Positions 17,654 through 26,986 of a stretch of 64,000 nt of DNA are shown piece after piece. Source of the stretch: Trinickia diaoshuihuensis (GTDB lineage Bacteria > Pseudomonadota > Gammaproteobacteria > Burkholderiales > Burkholderiaceae). The translations under genes and the position numbers were made by a program. The number at the start of each line of letters is the position of its first letter. Within the stretch, counting starts at the first letter, position 1. A model generated the notes under the pieces. That model saw only the letters and a program-made list of their open reading frames with translations. It had not been told where the DNA came from and made no database searches. Location: positions 1 through 64,000 of the forward strand of contig NZ_QUBS01000082.1 of assembly GCF_003390925.1 (NCBI RefSeq), written 5' to 3'.

Positions 17654-18976
17654 TTACTCGGCCGCGCCTTCGGGGGGAAGCAGTGCGGTGAGGACTTCCA
17701 CGGTGCGCGCCGTCGCACCGCGATGGCGCGCGGCAAACGCCGACGCCGCGGCCCCCATCGCCACACGCCTCGACTTATCGGCAAACAGTTCGCCGAGCAC
17801 GCGAGCCAGGTCGGCCGGGTCGGCCACTTGCACGGCCGCGCCCGCGCTGACGGCATCGGCCGTCGCCTGCGTGAAGTTGAACACGTGCGGACCGATCAAC
17901 ACGGGCACGCCGACCGCGCACGCTTCGATGAGGTTCTGGCCGCCCAACGGCAACAGACTGCCGCCGATGAAGGCGACATCGGACGCCGCGTAGTACGCGC
18001 CAAGCTCTCCCATCGAATCGCCGAGCAGCACCTTCACGTCGCCCGGAAGCGGTTCGTTCGCCACCGAGGCGGCGGCAGCCGCCGCGAGCGATGCGCCGCC
18101 CCAGGCCGAGCGCCGGATCGAACGCAAACCGCGCCGTTCGATCAGCGCGCCGACTTCGTCGAAACGCTGCGGATGACGCGGCACGAGAATCAGCAGCGCG
18201 TCTTCGGTTGCCAACGCGGTGAAGGCGTCGAGCACGAGCGCCTCCTCGCCTTCGCGCGTACTGGCGGCCACCCACACGGGCCGGGCGCCGATCGCGGTGC
18301 GCCAAGCCCGGCCGCGCGCGACGATATCGGGGGGCGTGGCCATATCGAACTTCAGATTGCCGAGCACCGCGACGTTGCGCGCGCCGAGCGCAGTGAGCCG
18401 CTCGGCATCGGAGGGGCTTTGCGCGAGCACGCGCGTGAACCCGCCGAAGACTTCGCGCGTGGCCGCGCCGAAACGGGCCGCGCGCCTATGCGAGCGCGCC
18501 GACATCCGCGCGTTGGTCAATACGAGCGGCACGTCGGCGGCACGGCATTCGTCGATCAGCGTCGGCCATACTTCCGTTTCCATGACGATACCGAGCGAGG
18601 GCCGCCACGCGCGCAAAAAGCGGCGCACGGCATGCGGCAGGTCATACGGAAGATAACAGCGCAGCACGCGCTCACCGAACAACTGCACGCCGGTGGCCCG
18701 CCCGCTCGGCGTCATGTGCGTGACGAGCAGCCGTGCGTCGGGCCGCGCTTGCATCAACGCGGCGACGAGCGGCTGGGCCGCGCGCGTTTCGCCGACCGAG
18801 ACGGCGTGCACCCAAATGAGCGGCGCGTCGTCCTCGGGGAGCCGCCCGCGCGCAAAACCGAAACGCTCGCCGATATGCTCGCGGTAGCCCCGCTCGCGCC
18901 GCGAACGGATCAGCAAACGCAAGACGGCAAGCGGCGCGACGACCCACCACAACGCGCGATAGACGAACCTCAACAT
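17654..18976 (-). CDS. waaA: 3-deoxy-D-manno-octulosonate (Kdo) transferase WaaA
   Basis: 440 residues. GT30 enzyme that adds Kdo from CMP-Kdo to lipid IVA at the inner membrane. One N-terminal membrane segment (1-23) is followed by two Rossmann-like lobes. WVHAVSVGETRAA contains the catalytic Glu63; METEVWPTLIDECR, LVPRHPQRF and FIGGSLLPLGGQNLIEACA are family motifs. Start ATG 18976 (MLRFVYRALWW) is chosen over a longer frame that lacks similarity. It lies downstream of kdoO and waaC on the same strand. Confidence 0.95.
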   Translation of the reverse strand: MLRFVYRALWWVVAPLAVLRLLIRSRRERGYREHIGERFGFARGRLPEDDAPLIWVHAVSVGETRAAQPLVAALMQARPDARLLVTHMTPSGRATGVQLFGERVLRCYLPYDLPHAVRRFLRAWRPSLGIVMETEVWPTLIDECRAADVPLVLTNARMSARSHRRAARFGAATREVFGGFTRVLAQSPSDAERLTALGARNVAVLGNLKFDMATPPDIVARGRAWRTAIGARPVWVAASTREGEEALVLDAFTALATEDALLILVPRHPQRFDEVGALIERRGLRSIRRSAWGGASLAAAAAASVANEPLPGDVKVLLGDSMGELGAYYAASDVAFIGGSLLPLGGQNLIEACAVGVPVLIGPHVFNFTQATADAVSAGAAVQVADPADLARVLGELFADKSRRVAMGAAASAFAARHRGATARTVEVLTALLPPEGAAE

Positions 18977-19025
18977 ACCGGCCCTCCCAGCGCCGCCGCT
19001 TCTGGCGCACTCAGGCGCACCGGCA

Positions 19026-19910
19026 TCAAACCAGGGCGCGGCCTTCGAGCCGCTCGAGAATGCCGAGCGGCGCGCATTCAGGTTGAACCATCGCGCGTAC
19101 CGGCAGGAAAAACGTCTGCTCGAGCATGAACTGCCCCGACATCGCCGCATGCGAGGTTTGATCGGAAAAGCAAATCCACGTACTGCCGGGCGGGAAAGGG
19201 ATGGTCTCTTGCTGACACGACTTTTGATATTCGAGGTCCGCTTTCATGCTGTCGTGCAGATTGAGCATCAAATGATCGTAGGCGCTGCGCGGCGACTTCG
19301 TGATCTGCAGCGCGTTCAGAAGCCACGCCGAGCCGGGGACCTGCCGCTTGATCTGCGGCAAGAAGCGCCGCGCCACTTGTTCGAACGGCTCGCCGACGCG
19401 CCACACGCGCGGCTCGCCGCGCGGATTGACGTTCGCGAACACGCGCATGATGCGCTCGCCCCGGTTGGGCCGCGACGGGAATGCATCCACATGCAGCCGG
19501 CTGTCGTCCTTGCGCCACGACGTGTGGCGCGTTTCCACGCGCATGAGACGCAAGCTCGTGGGCGCGGGACGCAACGCGTCGCGGTACTCGGGCACCAAAC
19601 AGTCGACGAGCATGCGCGCCTGCGTCTGATAACGCGCAACGAGCGCGCGCACGGCGGATTGCGTGACCGCATCGCCGGCGACGCCGTGCAATGCGCCGCC
19701 GTTCGGATCGAGGCTGATGTTCTTGCGTTTCGGATCGGCGAGCGCCGGGTCGAGCAAGGCCGTCTCCCCGCCTTCGATCGCGAAACGGAGATTCGGGAAA
19801 TACAGGACCTTGCCCGTTTCGAGCGCCACGCGCAGCGTATCGCGTGTGACGGACAGGTCGGAGCCCGCCCAATCGGTGCAGTTCACTTCGAGGATTTGCG
19901 ATTCGTTCAT
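19026..19910 (-). CDS. kdoO: Kdo hydroxylase KdoO-type dioxygenase
   Basis: 294 residues. Fe(II)/2-oxoglutarate dioxygenase that hydroxylates the outer Kdo sugar at C3 to give Ko, as described for Burkholderia and Yersinia. The likely iron ligands are in RLHVDAFPSRP (HxD), with a distal His in CFSDQTSHAAMSGQ and an Arg-containing strand nearby. It sits between waaC and waaA, so it acts on the same inner-core substrate. Naming rests on motif and context. Confidence 0.85.
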   Translation of the reverse strand: MNESQILEVNCTDWAGSDLSVTRDTLRVALETGKVLYFPNLRFAIEGGETALLDPALADPKRKNISLDPNGGALHGVAGDAVTQSAVRALVARYQTQARMLVDCLVPEYRDALRPAPTSLRLMRVETRHTSWRKDDSRLHVDAFPSRPNRGERIMRVFANVNPRGEPRVWRVGEPFEQVARRFLPQIKRQVPGSAWLLNALQITKSPRSAYDHLMLNLHDSMKADLEYQKSCQQETIPFPPGSTWICFSDQTSHAAMSGQFMLEQTFFLPVRAMVQPECAPLGILERLEGRALV

Positions 19911-19932
19911 GGTCCCGTCTAAGCGCGAGCGG

Positions 19933-20928
19933 TTACAGCAGGCCGAATGCGGCCAATGCGGTCTTCACGTGTTGCAGCGTCGGCGGATCGCCGGCGGTGC
20001 CCAGATTGACGACGCGCGGCGACCAATAGCCGCCCGTGCGCCATGCGGTCGCGAAATTGTACAACTCGACGGTGGGACGCTTGAGCGCCGCGGCAATATG
20101 AACCAACCCCGTATCCACGCCGACGGTCGCCGCCGCCCCATCGAGCAGCCCGACGACGGCCGGCAACGACAGACGCGGCGGCACGATGGCCGCCGCCCCG
20201 AATTCCTTGGCGAGCCGCTCGCTCGTCGCGCGCTCGGCGTCGCTGCCCCAAGGCAGGACCAGCGACGCGCCCCGCGCGACCAATGCGCGGCCAAGCTCGA
20301 TCCACGAAGCGTCGGGCCATTGCTTATCGGCGCGGGACGTGGCGTGCACGAGCACCACATAGGGCACGGGCAGGTTCAGCCCGAGTCCGGCCAACGCGCG
20401 CGCGGCTTGCGACGAATCGAGCCCGAAGTCGATTTCGTCGGTCGGCGCGGGTGGCGGCGCGCCGATCGCTTGCGCCACGAGTTGCCGCGTGCGCTCGACC
20501 ACGTGCGTACGCGGCGCGATCGGCACGCGGCGATCGTAGAAAAACCGCACGGGCCATTCGTAGCCCGCACCGTCGGTGCGGTTGCCGAGCCCGACGAGCG
20601 GCCCGCGGGCCCAGCTTGCAACCCAGGCCGTCTTGATCAGGCCCTGGCAGTCGATGACGAGGTCGTAACGCTCGGCCGCCAGCGCGCGCCGGAAAGCCCC
20701 GATCTCCCGCCACGTAGCCGGCGAGAAAAGCCGCTTGCGCCAGCGCCGCAACGAAAACGGGATGGCGCGGCGCACGCCACGCACGAGCGTCACCAGATCG
20801 GCGAAGCTCTCTTCGACGAGCCAGTCGATCTGCGCATCGGGGTAAAGGCGCCGGATGTCCGCGACGGCCGGCATGTTGTGAACGACGTCGCCGAGCGACG
20901 ATACGCGAACGAGCAGTATCTTTTGCAC
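19933..20928 (-). CDS. waaC: LPS heptosyltransferase I WaaC
   Basis: 331 residues, GT9. It adds the first L-glycero-D-manno-heptose to Kdo in the LPS inner core from ADP-heptose. N-terminal ILLVRVSSLGDVVHNMPAVADI, IDCQGLIKTAWVASWARG and the late GVDTGLVHIAAALKRPTVELY are diagnostic of heptosyltransferase I. It is the first gene of a waaC-kdoO-waaA unit and is divergent from the DUF2242-type lipoprotein gene. Confidence 0.95.
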   Translation of the reverse strand: MQKILLVRVSSLGDVVHNMPAVADIRRLYPDAQIDWLVEESFADLVTLVRGVRRAIPFSLRRWRKRLFSPATWREIGAFRRALAAERYDLVIDCQGLIKTAWVASWARGPLVGLGNRTDGAGYEWPVRFFYDRRVPIAPRTHVVERTRQLVAQAIGAPPPAPTDEIDFGLDSSQAARALAGLGLNLPVPYVVLVHATSRADKQWPDASWIELGRALVARGASLVLPWGSDAERATSERLAKEFGAAAIVPPRLSLPAVVGLLDGAAATVGVDTGLVHIAAALKRPTVELYNFATAWRTGGYWSPRVVNLGTAGDPPTLQHVKTALAAFGLL

Positions 20929-21193
20929 GCTGAAAGAAAAAAGAAAGGTACGGCTCTAGGGGGCGCGGCGCTCAAGGGAGGGAACGCCGTGCGCCGAGCA
21001 CTGCCTGAAGGGCTGGGATTCTACCGCGCCCGCGGCCCGTTTTCGCCGCGCGCTGTGCCGCACGCTCGCCGGGCGAAGTGCCATGATGTCACGGCGCCGG
21101 TTGCTTGAGCGCCTGCCTCGTGTGCCGGAAGGCACTACAATGCTCGTCGTTCGAATCACGTGCGTACCCGCGCGCAGCAATCAAATCCGTATC

Positions 21194-22039
21194 ATGTCCA
21201 GTTCGTTTCGCCTATTCCGAGTCCGCGCGGCACGCACCCTCGCCGCCCTGACGGCCATGGCGGCTTTGGCCGCTTGCTCGAGCGCGCCGCAGCCGAAGTT
21301 CCAGCAGGAAATGTTCGATACGGGCGCGAGCCCGTTCTCGCGCACGTTCAAGGTCGGCAACGCCGACGCCTGCGAAGCGGTACGCCGTGCGTTGCTGAAC
21401 CAAGGGTATTTGACGACGCTCACGCAAACCGATCGAATCGATGCGACCAAGGACTTCCAACCGAGCGGCGACTCGCACGTGACGGTGGAATTTCACGTCG
21501 TTTGCACGCCGGGCATCGACGCGGACGGCTCCAGCATCGTCTATGCGAACGCCATCCAAAGCGGCTATACGCTGAAAAAGAGCGATACGTCGGCCAGCGT
21601 CGGTTTGAGCCTGCTCGGATCTGTCTCGCTGCCGATCCGCTCCAACAGCGACGCAATGGTGAAGGTATCGAGCGAAACGATTCAATCGAACGCCTTTTAC
21701 GACCGGTTCTTCGATTCGGTCCAGCACTACGTCAGCACGCTGATCAAAACCGCGCCCGTACCCACCGCCGCCGTCACGGCGACCACGCTGCCCGGCGCGC
21801 CCCGCTTGATCGAAACGCCGGCCGCCTCGGCGGCGACCACCGTCGTCGCGCCCGCGGCCTCGCTGCTGAGCCCCGCCGTGCCGGCGGCCGCACCGGCCGT
21901 TTCGGCGTCGGCACCGCTGCCCGTGGCGCTCGGACCGGCCGATCCCGTCAAGAATGCGAACCCGGTGCCGAGCAACCCGCAAACGCCGGCGGCACAGCCC
22001 GCGCCGGCTTCCGAGCCGGCCCTGGCTGTGCCGCAATGA
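21194..22039 (+). CDS. DUF2242-like lipoprotein
   Basis: 281 residues. A signal peptide ends in the lipobox LAAC (Cys28). Residues 30-180 form an alpha/beta domain (MFDTGASPFSRTFKVGNADACEAVRRALLNQGY, then VTVEFHVVC and VKVSSETIQSNAFYDRFF) resembling the DUF2242 group. From about residue 185 the tail is Ala/Pro/Thr/Val-rich and low in complexity, probably a flexible spacer. Function is unknown. It is divergent from waaC and convergent with the phosphomannomutase gene. Confidence 0.7.
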   Translation: MSSSFRLFRVRAARTLAALTAMAALAACSSAPQPKFQQEMFDTGASPFSRTFKVGNADACEAVRRALLNQGYLTTLTQTDRIDATKDFQPSGDSHVTVEFHVVCTPGIDADGSSIVYANAIQSGYTLKKSDTSASVGLSLLGSVSLPIRSNSDAMVKVSSETIQSNAFYDRFFDSVQHYVSTLIKTAPVPTAAVTATTLPGAPRLIETPAASAATTVVAPAASLLSPAVPAAAPAVSASAPLPVALGPADPVKNANPVPSNPQTPAAQPAPASEPALAVPQ

Positions 22040-22083
22040 CCGAGCGGGCCGCCTAGACGGCCTGGCTCACGCACGCATGGCGT

Positions 22084-23478
22084 TTAGAAGGGAAGCTTCG
22101 CGTCGGGCTTAGCCGCGACGATCACGCGGCGGAAATCGTCCTTAATGCGCTTGAGCGCTTCCTCGCTGTCGGCCTCGAAGCGCAACACGACGACGGGCGT
22201 CGTATTCGACGAACGCGCGAGCCCGAAACCATCGGGATATTCCACCCGCAAACCGTCGATCGTGATCACTTCATCGGCGCCTGTGAAGCGCGCCTCCTTC
22301 TGCAGACGGCCGATCAATTCGAAGTTCTCGCCCTCTTCCAGCTTCAGTTGCAGTTCGGGCGTGGACAGGGAATTGGGCAGATCGTTGAGGACCTTGCTCG
22401 GGTCTTGCTCGCGCGAGAGCAACTCGAGCAGGCGCGCGCCCGTATACAGGCCGTCGTCGAACCCGTACCAGCGATCCTTGAAGAAGACGTGGCCGCTCAT
22501 TTCGCCCGCGAGCGGCGCACCGGTTTCGCGCAGCTTCGCCTTCACGAGCGAGTGCCCCGTCTTCCACATGACGGGTTCGCCGCCCTTCGCGCGCACCCAC
22601 TTCGCCAGATTGCGCGTGCATTTGACGTCGTAGATGATCTGCGCGCCCGCGTTGCGCGATAGCACTTCTTGCGCGAACAGCATCAGTTGGCGGTCGGGAT
22701 AAATGATTTGCCCGTCTTTCGTCACGACGCCGAGACGATCGCCGTCGCCGTCGAACGCGAAGCCGATCTCGGCATCGGTTTCCTTCAGCGCGCGAATGAC
22801 GTCCTGCAAGTTTTCGGGGTGGGCCGGATCGGGGTGATGGTTCGGGAAATTGCCGTCGATCTCGGTAAACAGCTCGACGAGTTCGCAGCCGAGCGCCTTG
22901 AAAAGCCGCGGCCCGAGCGCGCCGGCGACGCCGTTGCCGGCGTCGACGACGATCTTCATCGGCCGCGCGAGTTTGACGTCGCCGACGATGCGTTCGATAT
23001 ACGTGTCGGCGATATCGTATTGCTCATAGCCGCCGCTGCCACTAGCGAAATCGTCCTTTTCGATGCGGCGATAGAGTGCCTGGATTTGCTCGCCGTAGAT
23101 GGCGGCGCCGCGCAGCACCATCTTGAAGCCGTTGTAATCGGGCGGATTGTGACTGCCGGTCACGACGATGCACGAATCGATGCGGCGCTCCCCGCCTGCG
23201 AGCGCGAGCGGTACGCTCGCGGCGAAATAGCCGACGGGCGTGGGCACCATGCCGATATCGACCACGTCGACCCCGGCGGCGCGCAGCCCTTCGGCGAGCG
23301 CCTTGATCAGCGAGGGACCCGACAAACGGCCGTCGCGCGCGACGACGACGCCCGTGCCGCCTTGCGCGCGCACTTCGCTGCCGAACGCCCGCCCGACGAG
23401 CCGAGCGACGTTTTCGTCCAGAGTTTTGCCGATGACGCCTCGGATGTCATACGCCTTGAAGATGGATTGCGAGATCAT
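22084..23478 (-). CDS. Phosphomannomutase/phosphoglucomutase
   Basis: 464 residues, alpha-D-phosphohexomutase. It interconverts hexose 6- and 1-phosphates that feed NDP-sugar synthesis. The phosphoserine loop VVTGSHNPPDYNG (near residue 105), metal loop FDGDGDRLG and sugar-binding GEMSGHVFFKDR identify the AlgC/ManB-like PMM/PGM type. Start ATG 23478 (MISQSIFKAYDIRGV) is the normal N-terminus. It could also supply glucose-1-P for rfbF, rfbA and other pathways here, and possibly a glucosamine-phosphate mutase activity for the nonulosonic acid route; the latter is speculation. Confidence 0.93.
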   Translation of the reverse strand: MISQSIFKAYDIRGVIGKTLDENVARLVGRAFGSEVRAQGGTGVVVARDGRLSGPSLIKALAEGLRAAGVDVVDIGMVPTPVGYFAASVPLALAGGERRIDSCIVVTGSHNPPDYNGFKMVLRGAAIYGEQIQALYRRIEKDDFASGSGGYEQYDIADTYIERIVGDVKLARPMKIVVDAGNGVAGALGPRLFKALGCELVELFTEIDGNFPNHHPDPAHPENLQDVIRALKETDAEIGFAFDGDGDRLGVVTKDGQIIYPDRQLMLFAQEVLSRNAGAQIIYDVKCTRNLAKWVRAKGGEPVMWKTGHSLVKAKLRETGAPLAGEMSGHVFFKDRWYGFDDGLYTGARLLELLSREQDPSKVLNDLPNSLSTPELQLKLEEGENFELIGRLQKEARFTGADEVITIDGLRVEYPDGFGLARSSNTTPVVVLRFEADSEEALKRIKDDFRRVIVAAKPDAKLPF

Positions 23479-23649
23479 TGATGGCTCTCTTTTGGCTGCG
23501 ATTGGAAAGATGCTGGCGCCGGCAACCCACTTATAATTGCGGTTTTTCGATCGGCGCGTCGCGCCCATTTTAATGCGCATATGCCCCTTCGCTGCACGGC
23601 CGTACGAGAACACGGCCGAAAAGCGCGCCATTTCCATGCCGGCAGCGGC

Positions 23650-24936
23650 ATGACGAGCAAGATTCCTGCCTTTCATCCCATGCTGAGGCGCATTGCCCAT
23701 CCCGACATCGCGAAGGCCGCGGCCAACATCGTCTGGCTGGGCCTGGAGCGGCTCACGCAGATCGTCGTCGCGATCGCGATCGCGGGCCTGCTTGCGCGGT
23801 ATTTCGGGCCCGACGTGTTCGGTAAGTGGCAATACGCGAACACGCTGCTGCTCGTGCTCGCGCCGATCACCTGGGTCTGCGGCGCCGAAATTCTCGTACC
23901 CACCATCGTCCAACGCGGCGAAGGCGATCTGGGCACCGTCATTGGGAGCGCCTTCGTCTTACGAATCTCGGTCTCGGCGCTCGCGCTCGCCGGTACCTGG
24001 GCCGCCATCGCGGCAGGCGCGTTCGATCCCGTCGTCGGCGCGATGCTCGCGGGACTGGCCGTGACGATGCTGTTTCGCGAGCCGTTCATCGGTGTGATCA
24101 ATTCGTGGCTTCAGAGCCTGACCTACAGCAAGCCGCAACTGGTGACGAGCATGGCCACGGCGATCGTCAAGCTCGGGCTCGTCTATCTGTTCGTCCGAAC
24201 GGCGGCGGCCGCACCGCATTTCGCTTGGCTCTGGGCGCTCGAGGCGGCCGTTATCGGCGTCATCTTGGTCGGTTACTACGCGCGGCGCCATGGCGGCAAG
24301 CTCGGGTGGCGCGTCGAACCTCGTTTGCTGCGCCATTTCGCGAGCGCCGGCACCGTCTTCTGGGTCGGCCTCGTCTGCATGTATTTGTTCTTGAAGCTCG
24401 ATCGCTTGATGCTGGAGCGCGCGATCTCGTTCGCCGATCTCGGCCGCTACTCGGCCGCGCAGCAGATCAACGAAAACTGGATCGCGCTCGCCTTGATGCT
24501 CGCCCAAACGATCGCACCGGCGTTCGTCTACCGCGTGCAGGACCGCGCGCATCTGATGCGCAACGTGATCCGCCTGATGGTGCTCGCCGCGGGCGTCATG
24601 GTGTTCGGCGCGCTCGTGCTCGATGCGCTCGCCCCGTTTGTCATCACGCGCGTCTTCGGCCCGAACTATGTGAGCGCGATCCCGATTTTTCGCTGGTGCG
24701 TCTGGCTTTCGGTGCCGGCAGGCATCGAGGCCATCGGCAATCTCGTGCTCCTGAAGTATCAAGCGAAGTTCGTGCTTCTCACGAAATGGCTGCTCGCGCT
24801 GGCCGTCGCCTTCGCGGTGAATCGGCTTGCGATCCCGCGCCTCGGCGCGTTCGGCGCGCTGGCGGGGCTGGCCGCCGGCTACGCCGCGGCGGTTGCCGTC
24901 AACGTCTATTACATTCGATTCAAGTTGCGCCCATGA
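23650..24936 (+). CDS. Wzx-like oligosaccharide flippase
   Basis: 428 residues with about 12 membrane segments, of the polysaccharide-transporter (MOP) superfamily: ARYFGPDVFGKWQYANTLL near residue 45 and the mid-protein LKLDRLMLERAISFADLGRYSAAQQINENW are typical. It should flip an undecaprenyl-linked oligosaccharide to the periplasm. The start is taken at ATG 23650; ATG 23581 and a later Met (MLRRIAHPD) are alternatives. A TATAAT at 23532-23537 may be part of its promoter. Its stop overlaps the start of the next gene (ATGA). Confidence 0.85.
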   Translation: MTSKIPAFHPMLRRIAHPDIAKAAANIVWLGLERLTQIVVAIAIAGLLARYFGPDVFGKWQYANTLLLVLAPITWVCGAEILVPTIVQRGEGDLGTVIGSAFVLRISVSALALAGTWAAIAAGAFDPVVGAMLAGLAVTMLFREPFIGVINSWLQSLTYSKPQLVTSMATAIVKLGLVYLFVRTAAAAPHFAWLWALEAAVIGVILVGYYARRHGGKLGWRVEPRLLRHFASAGTVFWVGLVCMYLFLKLDRLMLERAISFADLGRYSAAQQINENWIALALMLAQTIAPAFVYRVQDRAHLMRNVIRLMVLAAGVMVFGALVLDALAPFVITRVFGPNYVSAIPIFRWCVWLSVPAGIEAIGNLVLLKYQAKFVLLTKWLLALAVAFAVNRLAIPRLGAFGALAGLAAGYAAAVAVNVYYIRFKLRP

Positions 24937-25766
24937 CGACGCCTTCCGCCCGCTCCACCCCGCAGGACATGCTCGGCGACGTCGCCGTGTTGATGCCGGC
25001 CTATAACGCGCAGCCCGACGTCGAACGGACGCTCGCCTCGTTCGACGAGCGCGCGCCCGTGCACGTATTGATCGTGGACGACGGCAGCGCCGAGCCGATC
25101 GTCGCTCCCCGCCTACCGAACATGGACATCGAAATCGTGCGCATGCCGCAAAACAGCGGCATCGAGCGCGCGCTCCAGGCGGGCATCGAAGCGCTGGCCG
25201 CGCGCGGCTATCGCTACGCCGCACGGATCGACGCGGGAGATCTCGCCGCCCCGCGGCGGCTCGAGAAACAGCGCGCCTACCTCGAGGCGCATCCGCATGT
25301 GGCCGGACTCGGCATGTGGACGCAAGTCGTCTCGCGTACGGGCGCGCCGCTGTTTTCGCTGAGGCCCGCCGCCGATCCGGCCGGCGTGCGGCGGCTGCGT
25401 TTTTTCCGGACCTCGCTCGTGCATCCGTCGATGATGCTGCGTGTGGATGCGGTGCGCGCGGTAGGCAACTACCGTGTCGCGTACCGCGCCGCCGAGGACC
25501 TCGATTTGTTCCTAAGGTTGATGGAACGCTACGACTGCGCGAACCTGCCCGAGCTTGGGTTGTATTACGAACTGAACGAAGGCGGGATCAGCGCCACGAA
25601 GCGGCGCAGCCAGATCGTCTCGACGCTGAAGCTGCAATGGCGCTACTTCAATGCGGCCAACGTCTACGATTGGCTCGGGCTCGCCAAGAATCTGCTGCAT
25701 TTCTTGACGCCCTATGCGGCCCTGCAAAAGATCAAACGCGCGCTTTTCGCCACGCATGCGGCCTGA
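24933..25766 (+). CDS. Glycosyltransferase family 2
   Basis: 277 residues, GT-A fold. VAVLMPAYNAQPDVERTL near residue 17, IVDDGSAEPI, an ARIDAGDLAAPRRLEKQ segment in place of the usual DxD region, and a later RAAEDLDLFLRLM match GT2 enzymes. It probably adds one sugar to an undecaprenyl-linked intermediate at the cytoplasmic face. The donor cannot be told. Its start overlaps the flippase stop, and a GT4 gene follows after four bases. Confidence 0.88.
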   Translation: MTTPSARSTPQDMLGDVAVLMPAYNAQPDVERTLASFDERAPVHVLIVDDGSAEPIVAPRLPNMDIEIVRMPQNSGIERALQAGIEALAARGYRYAARIDAGDLAAPRRLEKQRAYLEAHPHVAGLGMWTQVVSRTGAPLFSLRPAADPAGVRRLRFFRTSLVHPSMMLRVDAVRAVGNYRVAYRAAEDLDLFLRLMERYDCANLPELGLYYELNEGGISATKRRSQIVSTLKLQWRYFNAANVYDWLGLAKNLLHFLTPYAALQKIKRALFATHAA

Positions 25767-25770
25767 ACGT

Positions 25771-26949
25771 ATGAACGCTTCCCTATCCACGGATAGTCCA
25801 GCGAGCGCGCCGCTCACGGTCTGCCTCGTCTGCAATACGTGTTTTGCGATCTACACGTATCGGCAAGGGCTGATTCGCATGCTCGTGGCCAAGCGCGTAC
25901 GCGTGATCGTGCTCGCCCCGCGCGATCGCACGTTCCCGCTTCTCGAGCAAATGGGCTGCGAATGCATCGACTTGCCCGTCGCTTCGAAAGGCACGAATCC
26001 GCTCGACGATCTGCGAACGCTCGCGGCGCTGTACCGCCACTATCGCCGCATCCGGCCCGACGTGGTGTTTCATTACACGATCAAGCCCAACATCTACGGC
26101 ACGCTGGCGGCCTGGCTCGCACGCGTACCGTCGATCGCCGTGACGACCGGCCTCGGCTACGTCTTCATCCAAAAGAGCCACGCGGCACGCGTCGCCAAGG
26201 CGCTTTACCGGGTTGCGTTCCGGTTTCCGCGGGAAGTCTGGTTCCTCAACCGCGACGATGAACAGGCGTTTTTGCAAGAGCGTCTGCTGGCGCACCCCGA
26301 GCGGGCGAGGCTGCTGCATGGCGAGGGCGTCGATATCGATCACTTCGCTTTGACGCCGCTGCCGCAAGCCGGACATCTCACGTTCGTATTGATCGGGCGC
26401 TTGCTGTGGGACAAAGGCGTCGGCGAATATGTGGAAGCCGCGCGCATGCTGCGCGCGCGCTATCCGCAGGCGCGGTTCCAACTGCTCGGGCCCGCCGGCG
26501 TGGACAACCCTAGCGCAATTACGCAAGCCGATATCGATGCGTGGGTGAAAGAAGGTATCGTCGAGTATCTTGGTGAAGCGCACGACGTGCGCCCGATGAT
26601 CGCGAATGCCGATTGTGTCGTGCTGCCGTCCTATCGGGAAGGTGTGCCGCGCACGCTCATGGAAGCGTCGGCGATGGGGCGCCCCATCGTGGCGACCGAC
26701 GTGCCGGGGTGCCGGGAGGTGGTGCAAGACGGCATCACTGGGCTACTGTGCGAAGTAAAAAACGCGCGAGCGCTCGCGGACGCGCTCGAGAAGATTTTGA
26801 CGATGAACCCCGAGGCCCGGCGCGCGATGGGTCTGCGCGGACGCGACAAAGTCACGGCCGAGTTCGATGAAGCGCTCGTCGTGGAGCGTTATCGGCAGAC
26901 GCTGCTTACACTGACGGGCGCCGGGATATTTGAGCGGCGTCTGCGGTGA
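25771..26949 (+). CDS. Glycosyltransferase family 4
   Basis: 392 residues, GT-B fold. The N-lobe has TYRQGLIRML, FHYTIKPNIYGTLAA and TTGLGYVFI; the C-lobe has the retaining GT4 donor site VVLPSYREGVPRTLMEASAMGRPIVATDVPGCREVV. The N-terminal FHYTIKPNIYG motif is shared by transferases that act on lipid-linked HexNAc residues. Start ATG 25771 lies four bases after the GT2 stop. It belongs to the flippase-GT2-GT4-galE unit. Confidence 0.9.
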   Translation: MNASLSTDSPASAPLTVCLVCNTCFAIYTYRQGLIRMLVAKRVRVIVLAPRDRTFPLLEQMGCECIDLPVASKGTNPLDDLRTLAALYRHYRRIRPDVVFHYTIKPNIYGTLAAWLARVPSIAVTTGLGYVFIQKSHAARVAKALYRVAFRFPREVWFLNRDDEQAFLQERLLAHPERARLLHGEGVDIDHFALTPLPQAGHLTFVLIGRLLWDKGVGEYVEAARMLRARYPQARFQLLGPAGVDNPSAITQADIDAWVKEGIVEYLGEAHDVRPMIANADCVVLPSYREGVPRTLMEASAMGRPIVATDVPGCREVVQDGITGLLCEVKNARALADALEKILTMNPEARRAMGLRGRDKVTAEFDEALVVERYRQTLLTLTGAGIFERRLR

Positions 26950-26986
26950 GCAAGGCGCTAGCCGCGAACAACATTCGGAGAATGCA

